The translations under genes were made by a program, and so were the position numbers. A DNA stretch of 64,000 nucleotides from Candidatus Zhuqueibacterota bacterium (GTDB taxonomy: Bacteria > Zhuqueibacterota > Zhuqueibacteria > Thermofontimicrobiales > Thiofontviventaceae): positions 44,806 to 108,805 of the forward strand of contig JAFGDW010000271.1 in NCBI GenBank assembly GCA_016931935.1, written 5' to 3'. A model generated the notes under the pieces. It was not told where the DNA came from. It saw nothing but the letters and a program-made list of their open reading frames with translations, and did not search any database. Below are positions 9,300-21,100 of the stretch, piece by piece; position 1 is the first letter of the stretch; every line of letters starts with the position of its first letter.

Positions 9300-10370
9300 T
9301 TACCCACTCACCCCCAACTCTCCCAACCGTTTTGTCGCTCTGGGATCACCCATGTCCGCTGCCTTACGGTAGTATTTAATCGCTTCCGATTTGTCGGCGT
9401 TGGGTGTGCGATCCAGGATCAGGCCGATGTAATAGAACGCACGGCGCATACCGCCGTCTTCGGCAGCGATCGTGAATTTGCTTAATGCCTCGTTATACTT
9501 CTGATTTGCCAAATTCCTGTCAATTGATTTTAAACTGTCCGATTCAAAATAGAGCCGTTCGGCGTCATCGAGAATTTTTTTGTATTTGCGGAAGGATTTT
9601 ATTTCATCATTAGTTCCCAATAGTTGTCTCAATTCGCTGGAATTATCGGCGAAATCCGGGGTTTGATCGATGGTGGTTAACGCTTGCAACAAATTTGCTT
9701 TATCAACATCACTCAGGCCTACACCCAATACGCGCAGACCGCTCAAATCACTTAAAACATCTTTCAATTTTATGCTGCCGTTAGTTTTCGCCAGGCGAGT
9801 TTCTATCGTTGCTCGAAACTGGTCTGGTGTAAAGCACGCACAACTGCCAGCCGCAAAAATGTAGACGCCTTTGTCTTCACCCTTAAATTGCGATGTTTCG
9901 AAATACAGGTGCGAAATTGCGTTAGCTACCGCTTGTGTCAGGGTGACTTCGCCATGCAGATCGCCTGGTTTCAACGATAATACTTTTTGGCGCAATTCAT
10001 CCAGTCGATTTGGTCCTAATTTAACGGCGAGTTCATCCGGTGCTTCGCTAGTGCCACTTTCGGGGCATGCACCACCGAAAAATCGTAACGCAACATTATC
10101 ATTTGCTGTAAAATTTAGTGGCAAGAATTCGTCGCGGAGAATTTCCTGGACGGCAGTTAAAATAGGAGTTCCGTCTTCGAAATTGCCAGCCATAGCGCTT
10201 GATCGGTCGAACACAATTTCGTAGCTGGGCGCCGGTTTCAATGCGTTATTATCCTTCTTGAAAAACTGATAGCCGACAAATCCGGATACCAGAATTACAA
10301 AACTTAAAATGGATTTTAAGTCGGAAATGAACGCGACAAATTTTTTAAATTTTGTTGGTTGATCACTCAT
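9300..10370 (-). CDS. vWA-like domain protein with C-terminal Sel1-like repeats
   Basis: 356 aa; TM helix; FDRSSAMAGNFEDG...NDNVALRFFGG; Sel1-like RAFYYIGLILDRTPNADKSEAIKYYRKAADMGDPRATKRLGELG. Confidence 0.75.
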   Translation of the reverse strand: MSDQPTKFKKFVAFISDLKSILSFVILVSGFVGYQFFKKDNNALKPAPSYEIVFDRSSAMAGNFEDGTPILTAVQEILRDEFLPLNFTANDNVALRFFGGACPESGTSEAPDELAVKLGPNRLDELRQKVLSLKPGDLHGEVTLTQAVANAISHLYFETSQFKGEDKGVYIFAAGSCACFTPDQFRATIETRLAKTNGSIKLKDVLSDLSGLRVLGVGLSDVDKANLLQALTTIDQTPDFADNSSELRQLLGTNDEIKSFRKYKKILDDAERLYFESDSLKSIDRNLANQKYNEALSKFTIAAEDGGMRRAFYYIGLILDRTPNADKSEAIKYYRKAADMGDPRATKRLGELGVSG

Positions 10371-10636
10371 ATTTTGTCCTTTTTCAATGGATATTTTTAT
10401 CAGTCAGAACTGAATGGATAAGGCGCATTTGATCAAACCGAAAATCCGGTATTTCGATCAGCAGAGTATTTTAATAAAAACAATGTTTGACAGGATGACT
10501 GGATTTACCCGATAATTATCTTGTTTATCATCCTGGTATTATGTTCATCCAGACTAAGTATTTTTATTACAAAATCAGGCGATGAAGCATATAACTTAAA
10601 TCGAAATCAGAACGTCTGCGAAAAGTTCCAATCATT

Positions 10637-13600
10637 TTAATTCCCATCCGGAATCTCTACTGCCAGCACCACTGTGTTGCTCACATATTCATTACCTTGC
10701 CGAATTCCGGTTTTGGCAACAGGTATTACTTTCACATAAAATGAAGCCAGATGATCAGAAAGATTGGTTTTGTATTCGCGTCCGGTTGCCGTATTAACTA
10801 ACAAGTCATTTCGGAACCATTGGAATATCGTTGCACCTTCTGCATCATTTTCCGCATCAGCATATCGATAGTCGGCAATCAGAGCATCGAGCAATACCGG
10901 CTCTCCCGTTGACCGCACACCATTGATTGTGTGAATGCTTAAAATTTTCACATTACCGATTATTTGTGGCGGTTGATTGCCAACTGAAGGACGATGTGTC
11001 GATTCCGACGCCGATCCCACCGTAACTGAATCCCGGAATATTTGCGCCGGTGTATCAATCGATCGAATCTCCAGCGTTATTGTTGCGCCCTGATCTTGCG
11101 CTGCCAGTTGATATGTACGGCAAGTCGCATCGGGAATCGGGGTACCGTTGCGCAACCACTGGTAGGTGACGTTCTCGGGAACATCATGCTCGATTCCATC
11201 AGCATCTTTATATTTATACCCGGCCGTCAGGAATTGATTGATGCGCGCGGCGCCTTGAATTTTCGCGTACGCTTTGCTTCCCGGAGCAATGTGGTTGGTT
11301 GGCGTCGGAATAATCAATTGCACATCGGGATAAATTAAATTCGGATTGCTGCCCAATACGGATTTGTTCTCGTCGTAAATTAAATTGTACTTGCGATAAT
11401 CGCCATAGTAAAGTTGTGCCAGCAGAGACAGTGTTTCCTGACACTGAACAATATGACCGGTCACTTTCATTTGTCCCAGCAAGTCCCGGCTAATGACATA
11501 AGCCGTATCCAGCGTCGTGTTATTGGTGACGTTGGTGTCGAATTGGGCGTTTACCGCAAGCGTATTTAACAGCGTAAGAATTTTTTCATCGATCGTATCG
11601 TTTACAGCGATGTCGTATGTAATTTTAACAGTATCACCCGGTGACATTTTGTTGATGTGCCATCGCATGGCATTGTCCCTGCGGTCAAATTGATCCGGCA
11701 TCAAACTGAATGTCGCTGTGTCGACCCAGGCAATGGCTGGAATTTTGTTCGAGAGCTGGATGTCCCGCGCTGGATGGGAACCATTATTAGTCACTTCAAG
11801 TTGATAGGAAATCGGGTCGCCCAAAAACACTGCTTTAACCATTTCCCGTTGCCTGATCTTCTTATTGGTCGTATCGGTGTTCGCATGTTTCAGCAAATAA
11901 ATTTCCACGCGACGATTCGCGGTATGGATCGCCTGTTTTTTATTTGCAGCGACGGTATCGGCATTCACCAGCGGAAAGGCTTCGCCGTACCCAAAACTGA
12001 ACAACCGGCTGGAATCGATAATGGCTGCTTTTAATAACGAATCTACTGTGTGGACTCGCTGTTGCGATAGTCGTTTGTTGTAACTTGCTGGCCCGGTTTG
12101 ATCGGTGTGTCCGCCCAATTTAATGAAATATTTGTTGAGTTCGTCGGAATCAAACGCCGCGCGCAATACACGCAATTCTTCCACAGCCGATTCCGTCAAT
12201 TTAAAACTATTGAATTTGAATGCGATCTGCGGGCGCAGCGGCTGCACCACTGCTGAATTTGCGACGACAAGGTCGTATTTCAGCTTAATATAAAATCGGC
12301 CGATCCTGTCGGAGAAACGCACGTGCCGGTCGTTATCATACGCCATGACCGCCCAGTAATAGTCTCCCGGTTCGAGCAGCGAGTCCGATGCCATTGTGGA
12401 AGTTAATGAGTCGACCCGGAAATTATCGCTATCAAGCGAATGCCAGGCAAAATGTTCCAGATTCAGCAAATTCTGATCGGATAAGCGGAACGCATAATCA
12501 CGATCATCCAGCGCGTGGTTCATAAATAGTTTAAGTTTGGAGCTATCGTCTTTGGCCACAATTACGAGATAACCAACCTCATCGTACAGGTCAGGATCTT
12601 TTGATTTCTGCCACGACATTACTACCGTGTCATCAGCGAGATACGTGATATATTTCGGGTTCAGCAGATTAAATTCTTCCGGTCCGACCGGAAAATGGTC
12701 CAAACCACCGCGCATCGGCGCATCAAAAAACGCGTTGCCTTCGAGATAGGCGAAGTCGAGCCGCAGGCCATTATTTTTGCCGGGAAGTGGTCGAATGTCG
12801 TGCCAGCGATAACTCAAACCGAACGTGGCTTTGGAAAGCGTATTCTCGTTGAATGCGTAACCAGCGCGCATAGCGAAGCGATAATTCCACGCCAGTTCAG
12901 CGCCGAGCGCAAACTCACCGATTTCATCACGCGGTTTGCGGTAATCGGCAGCCAGTTGAAGCTGCACCAGACTGTGCGATCCCATGTTTACAGCGGCTCC
13001 GGTACGGAACGTTCGCGGAAGTGGTGTCTTTTCGGATACAAATTTCAACGGCGTTCCAACCTGGGTGACAGCCGCGCCAAATGAAAAAATCGCATATTTG
13101 AAATTGGCGAGATGCATGCGTTTACGTTGGGAACGATAGCCCAGGCCCACATCCAGAATTCCTGATGATGCTGCCACCTGATCCAATTGGCTGCGAAAAA
13201 ATTTTGCATTTGCGCCAATTGCGAATCGATTCCACCTGCCGGGCAGTGGTTTGGCAAGACTCAGCGTAAACAACGCATCATTCGCGTTTGCTTCACTGAT
13301 TGCTGCGTCGCCGGTACTGTTGAAATCGCGCACGCCCTGATAGTAAACACCAGCGGCGAAATTTGTCCCGTAAAATTGCGGCAGGCGTTTGCCGTACGTT
13401 AGCGAGAGATTGTAGCTATCGGCGATCCATTCGGTGTAGTTGGTGGCCCATTCCCAGTCGCGCTGAAATGCGATCATCGCTGGATTGGCGTAAAGCGCAT
13501 GGATGTCATCAATACTACCGGTGTAGGTTGAAGCCATCCCGTTGAAACGCACTCCGGGCATCATTTTCAGGAGTGATCCACTGGCGCGAATTTGCGCCTG

Positions 13601-13705
13601 CCCATTGATCGGGAGCAGGATTGAAGTTGTTATCAGCAGCAGCGTTAAAATTCCCACAAACCCGATGCTGCGTCTGTCTGAATGAAATTTTTTGTTTTCT
13701 ATCAT
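10637..13705 (-). CDS. PorV/UPF0164-like barrel + OmpA domain + DUF11-like + LysM-like + Ig-like mosaic protein
   Basis: MPGVRFNGMASTYTGSIDDIHALYANPAMIAF; OmpA motif GGHTDQTGPASYNKRLSQQRVHTVDSLL; LysM-like QCQETLSLLAQLYYGDYRKYNLIYDENKSVLGSNPNLIYPDVQLIIP; YQWLRNGTPI. Start set to 13705 (ORF track extends to 13816) because of the ATGA overlap with the upstream gene. Confidence 0.75.
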   Translation of the reverse strand: MIENKKFHSDRRSIGFVGILTLLLITTSILLPINGQAQIRASGSLLKMMPGVRFNGMASTYTGSIDDIHALYANPAMIAFQRDWEWATNYTEWIADSYNLSLTYGKRLPQFYGTNFAAGVYYQGVRDFNSTGDAAISEANANDALFTLSLAKPLPGRWNRFAIGANAKFFRSQLDQVAASSGILDVGLGYRSQRKRMHLANFKYAIFSFGAAVTQVGTPLKFVSEKTPLPRTFRTGAAVNMGSHSLVQLQLAADYRKPRDEIGEFALGAELAWNYRFAMRAGYAFNENTLSKATFGLSYRWHDIRPLPGKNNGLRLDFAYLEGNAFFDAPMRGGLDHFPVGPEEFNLLNPKYITYLADDTVVMSWQKSKDPDLYDEVGYLVIVAKDDSSKLKLFMNHALDDRDYAFRLSDQNLLNLEHFAWHSLDSDNFRVDSLTSTMASDSLLEPGDYYWAVMAYDNDRHVRFSDRIGRFYIKLKYDLVVANSAVVQPLRPQIAFKFNSFKLTESAVEELRVLRAAFDSDELNKYFIKLGGHTDQTGPASYNKRLSQQRVHTVDSLLKAAIIDSSRLFSFGYGEAFPLVNADTVAANKKQAIHTANRRVEIYLLKHANTDTTNKKIRQREMVKAVFLGDPISYQLEVTNNGSHPARDIQLSNKIPAIAWVDTATFSLMPDQFDRRDNAMRWHINKMSPGDTVKITYDIAVNDTIDEKILTLLNTLAVNAQFDTNVTNNTTLDTAYVISRDLLGQMKVTGHIVQCQETLSLLAQLYYGDYRKYNLIYDENKSVLGSNPNLIYPDVQLIIPTPTNHIAPGSKAYAKIQGAARINQFLTAGYKYKDADGIEHDVPENVTYQWLRNGTPIPDATCRTYQLAAQDQGATITLEIRSIDTPAQIFRDSVTVGSASESTHRPSVGNQPPQIIGNVKILSIHTINGVRSTGEPVLLDALIADYRYADAENDAEGATIFQWFRNDLLVNTATGREYKTNLSDHLASFYVKVIPVAKTGIRQGNEYVSNTVVLAVEIPDGN

Positions 13706-16700
13706 CGTCGTATAATCACTTTTTTCCAGCATTCTAATTTTTTGTCTGCGGATTGCAGGGTGATAATATACACGCCGCTTCCGGTGAGTTTGCCGTTGTC
13801 CGCTGCGCCATCCCATTCGCGGCGATTAATGCCGGCGTTGAACGACTCGTTGAACAACGTTTTAATTCGATAACCGCTGAGATCAAGCACATCGACTTTG
13901 ATCGCGTGTGCGGTTTCCAACTCGAAGTTAATGCCAAGGGGAATTCCCCTGTCAGGCTCGAACACGTTGACATCCAATGTGAACAAATCACATGCTTCCC
14001 GGAATGCCTGCTGAGGTAAATAAAAGTAAGCAGAACTTGTCGCCATGTTATTCGCGAGTTTTGCCGGGTCCTCATTCGATGCTTTTACCGTGGCGTTATT
14101 GATAAATTCGTTTGAACCAGCCTGAATGCTCATTGGTGCAATCACATCAAACGACAGCACCGTTGTCCCGAACGGCGTCATATCGCCAATGTCCCAATAA
14201 ATTGAATCGTCGGTCACGAGCCCGCTTGCCGGTTGTATTGAGTTCGCTACGGACTGGGTAAGTACAGGATAAAAGTCGGATACTTCAACGTTGCTTGCTG
14301 TGATGCCCGATTCATTATGGACGATTAATTCATATGAATATCTTTCATTCGCCGCCACATACCATGTTGTATCACCGGCATCTACACGAAACGAATCAGA
14401 CATTACTTTCTGAAATGCTGAAATATCCGACAGCGTTCCCGACGGTGTAACAATGGCAAACGCGGTATCGATACTTATAATTTCCGGAAAGCCGGCAGGT
14501 AAATTATTCGCATGGACAAATGCAGTATTAATAAATGGAAATCCTGCCAGCGGAATATGCGGGACAACAGTCGCTGCAAATTGGATCGTTGTATCCGATT
14601 GGGCAGCGATCGTTCCCAAAGGCCAGTTGATCGTATCACCGGCGGTGAAGGTTGGCCCGTTCATTGAATCGGGGATGATGTCGAACAAAACTGTGTTGAG
14701 CGCTGCCATGTCGCCAGTATTGCTTACTCTGAGTGTATAGGTAACTGTTTCGGCTTCGCGCGCAAGCCAGACCGAATCAGTGTTTTGAATGACAAACGAA
14801 TCGGTTTTCACCGATTGAGTGATGTGAAGTACCACTGCTGTGGGTGTTATCGGAGGTTTCCCATAAATGACGACCATCGTATCGATCGCACTATTATCAG
14901 CGAGTTTATTCGGTTGTTCATTTATAGCAGTGACGAAACTTTTGTGGATGAGAGTTGCATTGGCGCGGGGCACGCTGTCGGCAACAGTTATTGCAACAGT
15001 AATTGTGGTATCGTGCGACGCTGCTAAATTACCTAGATTCCATTGAAGCGTATCAGCGGTTGAAAAATTGACCCCGCCAATCCAATCGGGAAGCAAAGTT
15101 CGAAGCACAACATTCTGGGCAGTCACAACTGATTTGTTTTCAATTCGGTTTATGAGTGAGTAGGTTTTGCCTTGATAGACATACCAACTCGTGTCCGGTC
15201 CATTCACGATGAATGAATCCGATCGAATGGTCTGAAAAATGGAAATGTCCGTAAGCAATTCGTTTTGATCGATAATAGCAAACGCTGTATCAACACTCAT
15301 AATTTCCGGTTGCCCCGAAGGTAAGTTCGCAGCGCGTACAAACGCTGTGTTGACAAGCGGAAATGCGTTAAACGGAATGTGCGGTACAACCGTGGCATCG
15401 AACCGGATTGTGGTGTCCGATTGCGCTGCCAGTGTTCCCAAATTCCATCTAACAGTGTCCCCGGCATTAAAATTCAATCCATTCATAGAATCTGCAATGA
15501 TGTCGTATAATGTAGTGTTAAGCGCGGCAGTGTTACTTGTATTTCGGACTACTAATACGTAAGTTATTGTTTCGTCTTCGCGCGCATACCATACCTTGTC
15601 AGAGTTTTGCACTGAAAATGAATCCGTCCGAACGGCTTGACCAATCTGCAGGACTACTGGCTCCGGTGGCGCTTGACCAATGACATAAACGGTATCGATG
15701 ACGGTGTTGTCAGTGACATTCGCCGGCAGTTCATTTGAGGCGATCACGAAGCTCTGATGAACCAGCGCTAAGCTGTCAGCGGGAACATTCGCTGCCACAG
15801 TGACATCAACAGCGATTGTGGTATCACTCAGCGATGAGAGTGTGCCGAGATTCCATGTGAGTGTATCTCCGGCTGATCTATTTGCGCCGGATATGTACGA
15901 AGGAAGAACTGTCTTTAAAACAACATTTGCAGCATCCACCGAATCCTTGTTTCCGACATTAATCGAATAAGCATACGTTTCCTGCTCCTGTGCGTACCAC
16001 GTCGTATCCGTACCGGTCACTATAAATGAGTCGGTTTTGACATTGGTTGTCAGGAAAATATCGGCGTATTTATTCACCATCACCGTTTTCGATGCGACGT
16101 TATTTGATGCATCATTATCACAACTCGCACTGATTCCGGCAACATTTGTGAGTGAGATGACATCGTTTTTCAGTATTGGATTCACGGCGACGTTAATTTT
16201 AATTACCATCCCCGACATGCCCGGCGCCAGCGAATCAACATACCAGAACAACATATTTCCGCGGGAACTATCCGGTTGCGGGCTTGCTGAAAACAATGAA
16301 ACACCCGTCGGCAACGTGTCGATGACAGCGATATCGTACGCGGTATTGATGCCTGCATTCGAAAGCTCAAGTGAAAACTGTAAATCATTACCGGCGTCTA
16401 CTACCAATGGTGTGGACCCCATTGATAATTGCAGATCGTAATCCGGTGTGACGCCCTGGTACTGATATTGAGCGCGTGCTTTGCCGGTTCGACCGGCGTC
16501 CGTTACCGTAATATCAACTGTTCGAACATCGCCGTATTCACACGGAGTCGGGGCGATATACGCCATAATGTAAAAATTTTTGATAATTTCCGAGAATTCA
16601 CGGAAAATCCGGGGGAATTCCACTCCGGAAAGCGTGAACCGGTATTGGCCACCGGTCGAACGTGAAATCAGTGTCAGCACCGCAACGTCAATTTCTTCAC

Positions 16701-17523
16701 CCAGGCCAACTGTATGAATCACAATATTGGCTGCATTGGCTTTGGCGATCAGATCGTTAGGGGTAATTTGAGTATCACGGCTGTTCATGCCGTCGGTGAA
16801 TACGATGATGCTGCGCCGGAGCGTGGGTTCTGCAATTGTTAGATCGATGGCATCGGAAATGGATTGGTAAAGCGGCGTTCCGAACACAGTGCTTGAGGCA
16901 TCGATAAAATTATTAAGCGCAGTAGTGTCGCTGGTGAAATTCAGCGTTTTAGTTTCATCAGAAAATCGAATAATCCCGGCGCGATCTTCCGGGCGCATGC
17001 CTCTGACAAAGGTGCGGGCGCCCTGTTTGGCCAACTCCAGTTCGGACGGTTGAATGCTCGAACTCTCATCTAATAGCAACATGGTGCTTGTCGGTATAAT
17101 TGGGATGCTGGTTTCCGTGACTTCTCGAAACAGCGGCGCAGGGCGTTGATCAAACAGATTAATGATTTTTTCCCCCTGGCCTGTCTGATGACGTTCGAGC
17201 GCTGACCGAAAGTTGTCGGAAATTCGTTTTCCGTTGGGCGCAATCTCATCCGCGGCTAACCATTGTGATGTGTCTGCCAGTCCGGTGACATGATTACTAT
17301 TGCTGCCCGAAACGCTGATGAACGTCAGGATCGGGTAGGGGAATGCAGCAATTTTTCCACGGATGGACGTGCTATCGAGAGCAATTTTATTGATGCTAAC
17401 GTTTAAAGTGTCTGGTGATTGAGCAGTGCCACGTGTGGGATGAAGAAAAGAGAATCCAAGGATAATCCCGGTTATTATCGAAGTGCTATAGCGCCGGTGA
17501 AAAACTCCTGGGTTTTTATTCAT
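13702..17523 (-). CDS. vWA domain surface protein with five DUF11-type repeats and FlgD-Ig-like C-terminus
   Basis: vWA: STMLLLDESSSIQPSELELAKQGARTFVRGMRPEDRAGIIRFSDE...IIVFTDGMNSRDTQ. Repeats containing [KRMS]xDSFxV...TxWY. C-terminal DVLDLSGYRIKTLFNESFNAGINRREWDGAADNGK. Confidence 0.85.
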   Translation of the reverse strand: MNKNPGVFHRRYSTSIITGIILGFSFLHPTRGTAQSPDTLNVSINKIALDSTSIRGKIAAFPYPILTFISVSGSNSNHVTGLADTSQWLAADEIAPNGKRISDNFRSALERHQTGQGEKIINLFDQRPAPLFREVTETSIPIIPTSTMLLLDESSSIQPSELELAKQGARTFVRGMRPEDRAGIIRFSDETKTLNFTSDTTALNNFIDASSTVFGTPLYQSISDAIDLTIAEPTLRRSIIVFTDGMNSRDTQITPNDLIAKANAANIVIHTVGLGEEIDVAVLTLISRSTGGQYRFTLSGVEFPRIFREFSEIIKNFYIMAYIAPTPCEYGDVRTVDITVTDAGRTGKARAQYQYQGVTPDYDLQLSMGSTPLVVDAGNDLQFSLELSNAGINTAYDIAVIDTLPTGVSLFSASPQPDSSRGNMLFWYVDSLAPGMSGMVIKINVAVNPILKNDVISLTNVAGISASCDNDASNNVASKTVMVNKYADIFLTTNVKTDSFIVTGTDTTWYAQEQETYAYSINVGNKDSVDAANVVLKTVLPSYISGANRSAGDTLTWNLGTLSSLSDTTIAVDVTVAANVPADSLALVHQSFVIASNELPANVTDNTVIDTVYVIGQAPPEPVVLQIGQAVRTDSFSVQNSDKVWYAREDETITYVLVVRNTSNTAALNTTLYDIIADSMNGLNFNAGDTVRWNLGTLAAQSDTTIRFDATVVPHIPFNAFPLVNTAFVRAANLPSGQPEIMSVDTAFAIIDQNELLTDISIFQTIRSDSFIVNGPDTSWYVYQGKTYSLINRIENKSVVTAQNVVLRTLLPDWIGGVNFSTADTLQWNLGNLAASHDTTITVAITVADSVPRANATLIHKSFVTAINEQPNKLADNSAIDTMVVIYGKPPITPTAVVLHITQSVKTDSFVIQNTDSVWLAREAETVTYTLRVSNTGDMAALNTVLFDIIPDSMNGPTFTAGDTINWPLGTIAAQSDTTIQFAATVVPHIPLAGFPFINTAFVHANNLPAGFPEIISIDTAFAIVTPSGTLSDISAFQKVMSDSFRVDAGDTTWYVAANERYSYELIVHNESGITASNVEVSDFYPVLTQSVANSIQPASGLVTDDSIYWDIGDMTPFGTTVLSFDVIAPMSIQAGSNEFINNATVKASNEDPAKLANNMATSSAYFYLPQQAFREACDLFTLDVNVFEPDRGIPLGINFELETAHAIKVDVLDLSGYRIKTLFNESFNAGINRREWDGAADNGKLTGSGVYIITLQSADKKLECWKKVIIRR

Positions 17524-18104
17524 AATATGATACCTTTTAAAATCGATTCACAGAATGAATCGAGAATGATACAAATGTTTTAAACTAATTTGTACTTCTG
17601 AACCACGATGTGTTAGCAGGCTGGACTTATAATGTGTACGATCACTGATAATTCATGCCCTTGAGAGTAACATAAAATATCATCATCAGACTGGAAATGG
17701 CGTAAGAATTACAGGTGGTTGCAATCTAACCTTATAATTTTGTCAATAATTGTACCATAATTGTAATATCGATTTCAAACGTATGTTATTTGCTGTTTCT
17801 AAAGGAATAAATAATGACTAACCTGTTGTGATGACAACGTCAGAAGAAATGTAAAGAAGACATGTTAATGAGACACTTTTTTGCGGTTCGGAATTTCTAT
17901 TATTTTTTTCAGAAGATTTAATTCTCAAGAAAATATGAAGATATTCAGTTTAATAGCTATGCAGATCATTCGAAGTTGTCCATTTTAACATACATGAGAA
18001 GTGTCTCAAATTAAATATTTATTAATAGGTTCACAACAGGGAAGCAGTGCGGTCGGTGTTAACAGCAGGTGGAAATCTGTTTGAAGTTGGCTATTCAAGT
18101 TTGT

Positions 18105-18141
18105 AGACTTCCGAATCCGTCTAAGGCGGATTCGGAAGTCT
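18105..18141 (-). terminator. Strong hairpin, probable terminator of the CotH gene
   Basis: AGACTTCCGAATCCG tctaagg CGGATTCGGAAGTCT, 15-bp perfect stem. Confidence 0.6.
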
Positions 18142-18159
18142 CATGTAATTTATAATTGT

Positions 18160-21100
18160 TTATCGAATAAGCACAAGTTTCTTCGTCGCTGTAAATTTAT
18201 CCCTGACACTCAGGCGATAGATATAAACACCGCTGGTTAAATCCGAAGCATCAAATTGAATGGCGTATGAATGTGCGTCTTGTCGCTCATCCACCAGGGT
18301 ACGGATTTCCCGGCCGAGCACGTCGTATACTATTAGTGTTACGTGCCCCGCTGCGTTTAATGTGTAACGAATCGTTGTTACCGGATTAAACGGATTCGGG
18401 TAATTCTGTAATAATTCGAACCGATCGGGTGAAGAAACTGTCGGAATATCAACCGCACTGCTTTCATTATCATCCCTGCCGGGTGAGCCGTTTATTTCCA
18501 GCGATGCCCGCCACTGGTCGGCAGTGCGCAAATCATCGGTGGGATTCACGGATGTTGGGACCAGCGAATATCCGCTGCCGTCTGCACTGGTCGGCCAGGG
18601 ATCACGGTCATTATAACGGAGCGTCAGTAACGTATCGTTATCCGCATTGAGTAGCGTAATACGCTCACCACCGTTATCGAGCAAACCATCGTAACGGTCG
18701 AACGGCGCAAAGCCGTAACGTTGCTGGAAGTAATACGGGCTGGCTGCCAATACGATAAATTCACCGGCGTTCAATGCGGTTTGTAACGGAAATGCATATG
18801 AAATCCCATTCGTAAACCGTACCCCGCTTAAATCCAGCGTCGAATTGCCGATGTTTTTCAGTTCAATAAATTCGTATGACCGGTCATCGATCTCGTCCTG
18901 TCCCTGTGGGTGATATTGAATTTCGGTAATTTTAAGATTGAACAATTCGGATGGCAGCATAAATACAATATCGTTTATAGTACTCCATTCGCCAGCGCTT
19001 AACACCCTTGCTCGGATGTGCGTGCTATGATGAAGGCGAAATGGCGCTTTATAATCCACTGCACTTGGCGATATGTTGTCACCACTAGTATTGGTATCCT
19101 GATTACTACCCCGCAATTCCGCGCTGATAATAAAATCCGTGCTCGATGAACTGGTATTCAACGCCTGGATCGCCATCAAATTCATACCGGCGACCAATTC
19201 AGTCATTGCCTGTGAGACATCAAACACTTCCAGGTTGGTTGCTTCATGCCCCGCGCTCGCCTGTGAGTTCCAGACCGGTGATGCCGGTGCGTTAAACTCT
19301 GCCATTTTCACGCCGTTGATGTAGGCGATAAAGCCGTCATCATATCGCACATAGAGATTTAGTGAATTGTATTTTTCCAGGTCGGCCTCTTGTACGGTAA
19401 ATGGTATCCGTACATAACACGACGAATTCGGATCGCTGCCACTTTGGTACATGTAGTTTCTAACATCAAGCGTGATCCATTGGGAATAATCTGAGCCGGT
19501 ATCATAACCAATGCCGCCGGGAGCGCCCATGCATTCCATCCAATTGTTGTGGTTGAAATTGATATCTGTACGCCAGTTGTCGGTTCCGGCAGCTTTGGGG
19601 ATGTAAGCCCACTTATCGGTAGCCTCCGGAATGAATACATATTCTGAATTTTGCCCGCCGGATGAATTTGATTCCGCAACCCAGGGATCAGCGCCATCGG
19701 TTGTGTAATAAATTGTTCCCATGGTAGCAGACATGCTGAGCATGTCACCTACATTGATTTTATTATCTGAAACCGGTGCATCATTAATTGCAAAAGTTGG
19801 CGCAGTTATACTGGGAAACCAACCAGCCTGACGAACCAAATCCAGGAATTTTACTGCCCGACCCGAAAAATACGTATCCGTGATCCAGTTGTACTCTGTT
19901 AGCCAGTATTGCTTGTCGTACAAATCATAAGGGCCACCGCTCCACTGATGAACATCACGGCGGTAGTCGCCCCAGCGTGCGGATTCAGCAATAATTGCCA
20001 TATCGATCTGTTCTGCCAGTTTTATATACCGGGCGCGGCCTGCCTCCGCAGTCAGTGCGCCGCCATTAAAGAAATGTAATTGAATTCGGTCTGCCAACAA
20101 TCGTTTAAAATTATTATTCTTGAGAAGCCGCTGAAAAAAAGAGCTGAGTGAACCACTGGTGTTAAGATTTAAATTATTGTGATTAACATCTTCCAGAATG
20201 TGTTCCGCATCCCAACTAAAGAATTGAAACCCCTTGCCTGGCTCGACTCGATTACGAATCGTCACCCAATTATGCCCATCCCAGTCCCAATTGCCGCCGT
20301 AGTAATTAATAAGCATATAATCGATAAAATTAACAACATCCATATAAGGCTCATACGCAGGATTGGGGGTACCATCCGGATTGTTACCTTGAAGTTGCTG
20401 GTATATTGCATCGCTGGCAATATTTCCGTTGAGAAGTGAAATCATTTTTTGATATGCTTGCTTATTTCCATCCGTAAGTTCACCATTATCTTTGATGACA
20501 TCATAATCATCGGCATTGCCGCCCAAATAAGTGGCAGCCCAATCAGCGTCCAGTCGTTCGGTTGGATTATAAACACCCCAGTACATGCCGTTAATATAGA
20601 GATTTGCATAATTGCCGTGCCCGGCCGGGTGCCCCATATCATGTTGGGTTTTTTTGGCCCACAAATCGTGAGTAAGCTGACACCGCCGGCGTTCACTGCT
20701 GCTAAAATGAAGAAATGTGTTTCCATAAGTGGCTCGCAGGATGAGTGTGTTAAACGAGGTCGCTACATCGTCACCAAATAATGGATAATTGAGCCTGGAT
20801 GCCCCATATTCACTTCGAAATGCCACACGAAATGAATGTTTCGGTGTTTTTTCCGGCAATCGGCTGGCGCCACCGTGTATTCGTAATCCACAATCGATTT
20901 GAAAATCATTTGTCCCGTCAGCGTCAAAATATTCAATCGACACAGGCCGCTCCCAGTCGCGCCCGAGAGGCGTGCCGTCCGGCGCTGGATATATGTAAAT
21001 ACCTCCCGTATCCTGAGCAGTGCTATGGGAGAACAGGTTATCTTTGTCAGTAACTATCGAGATTGTTGGAATTTGTAATAGCGCATCATCCAGGTAATCG

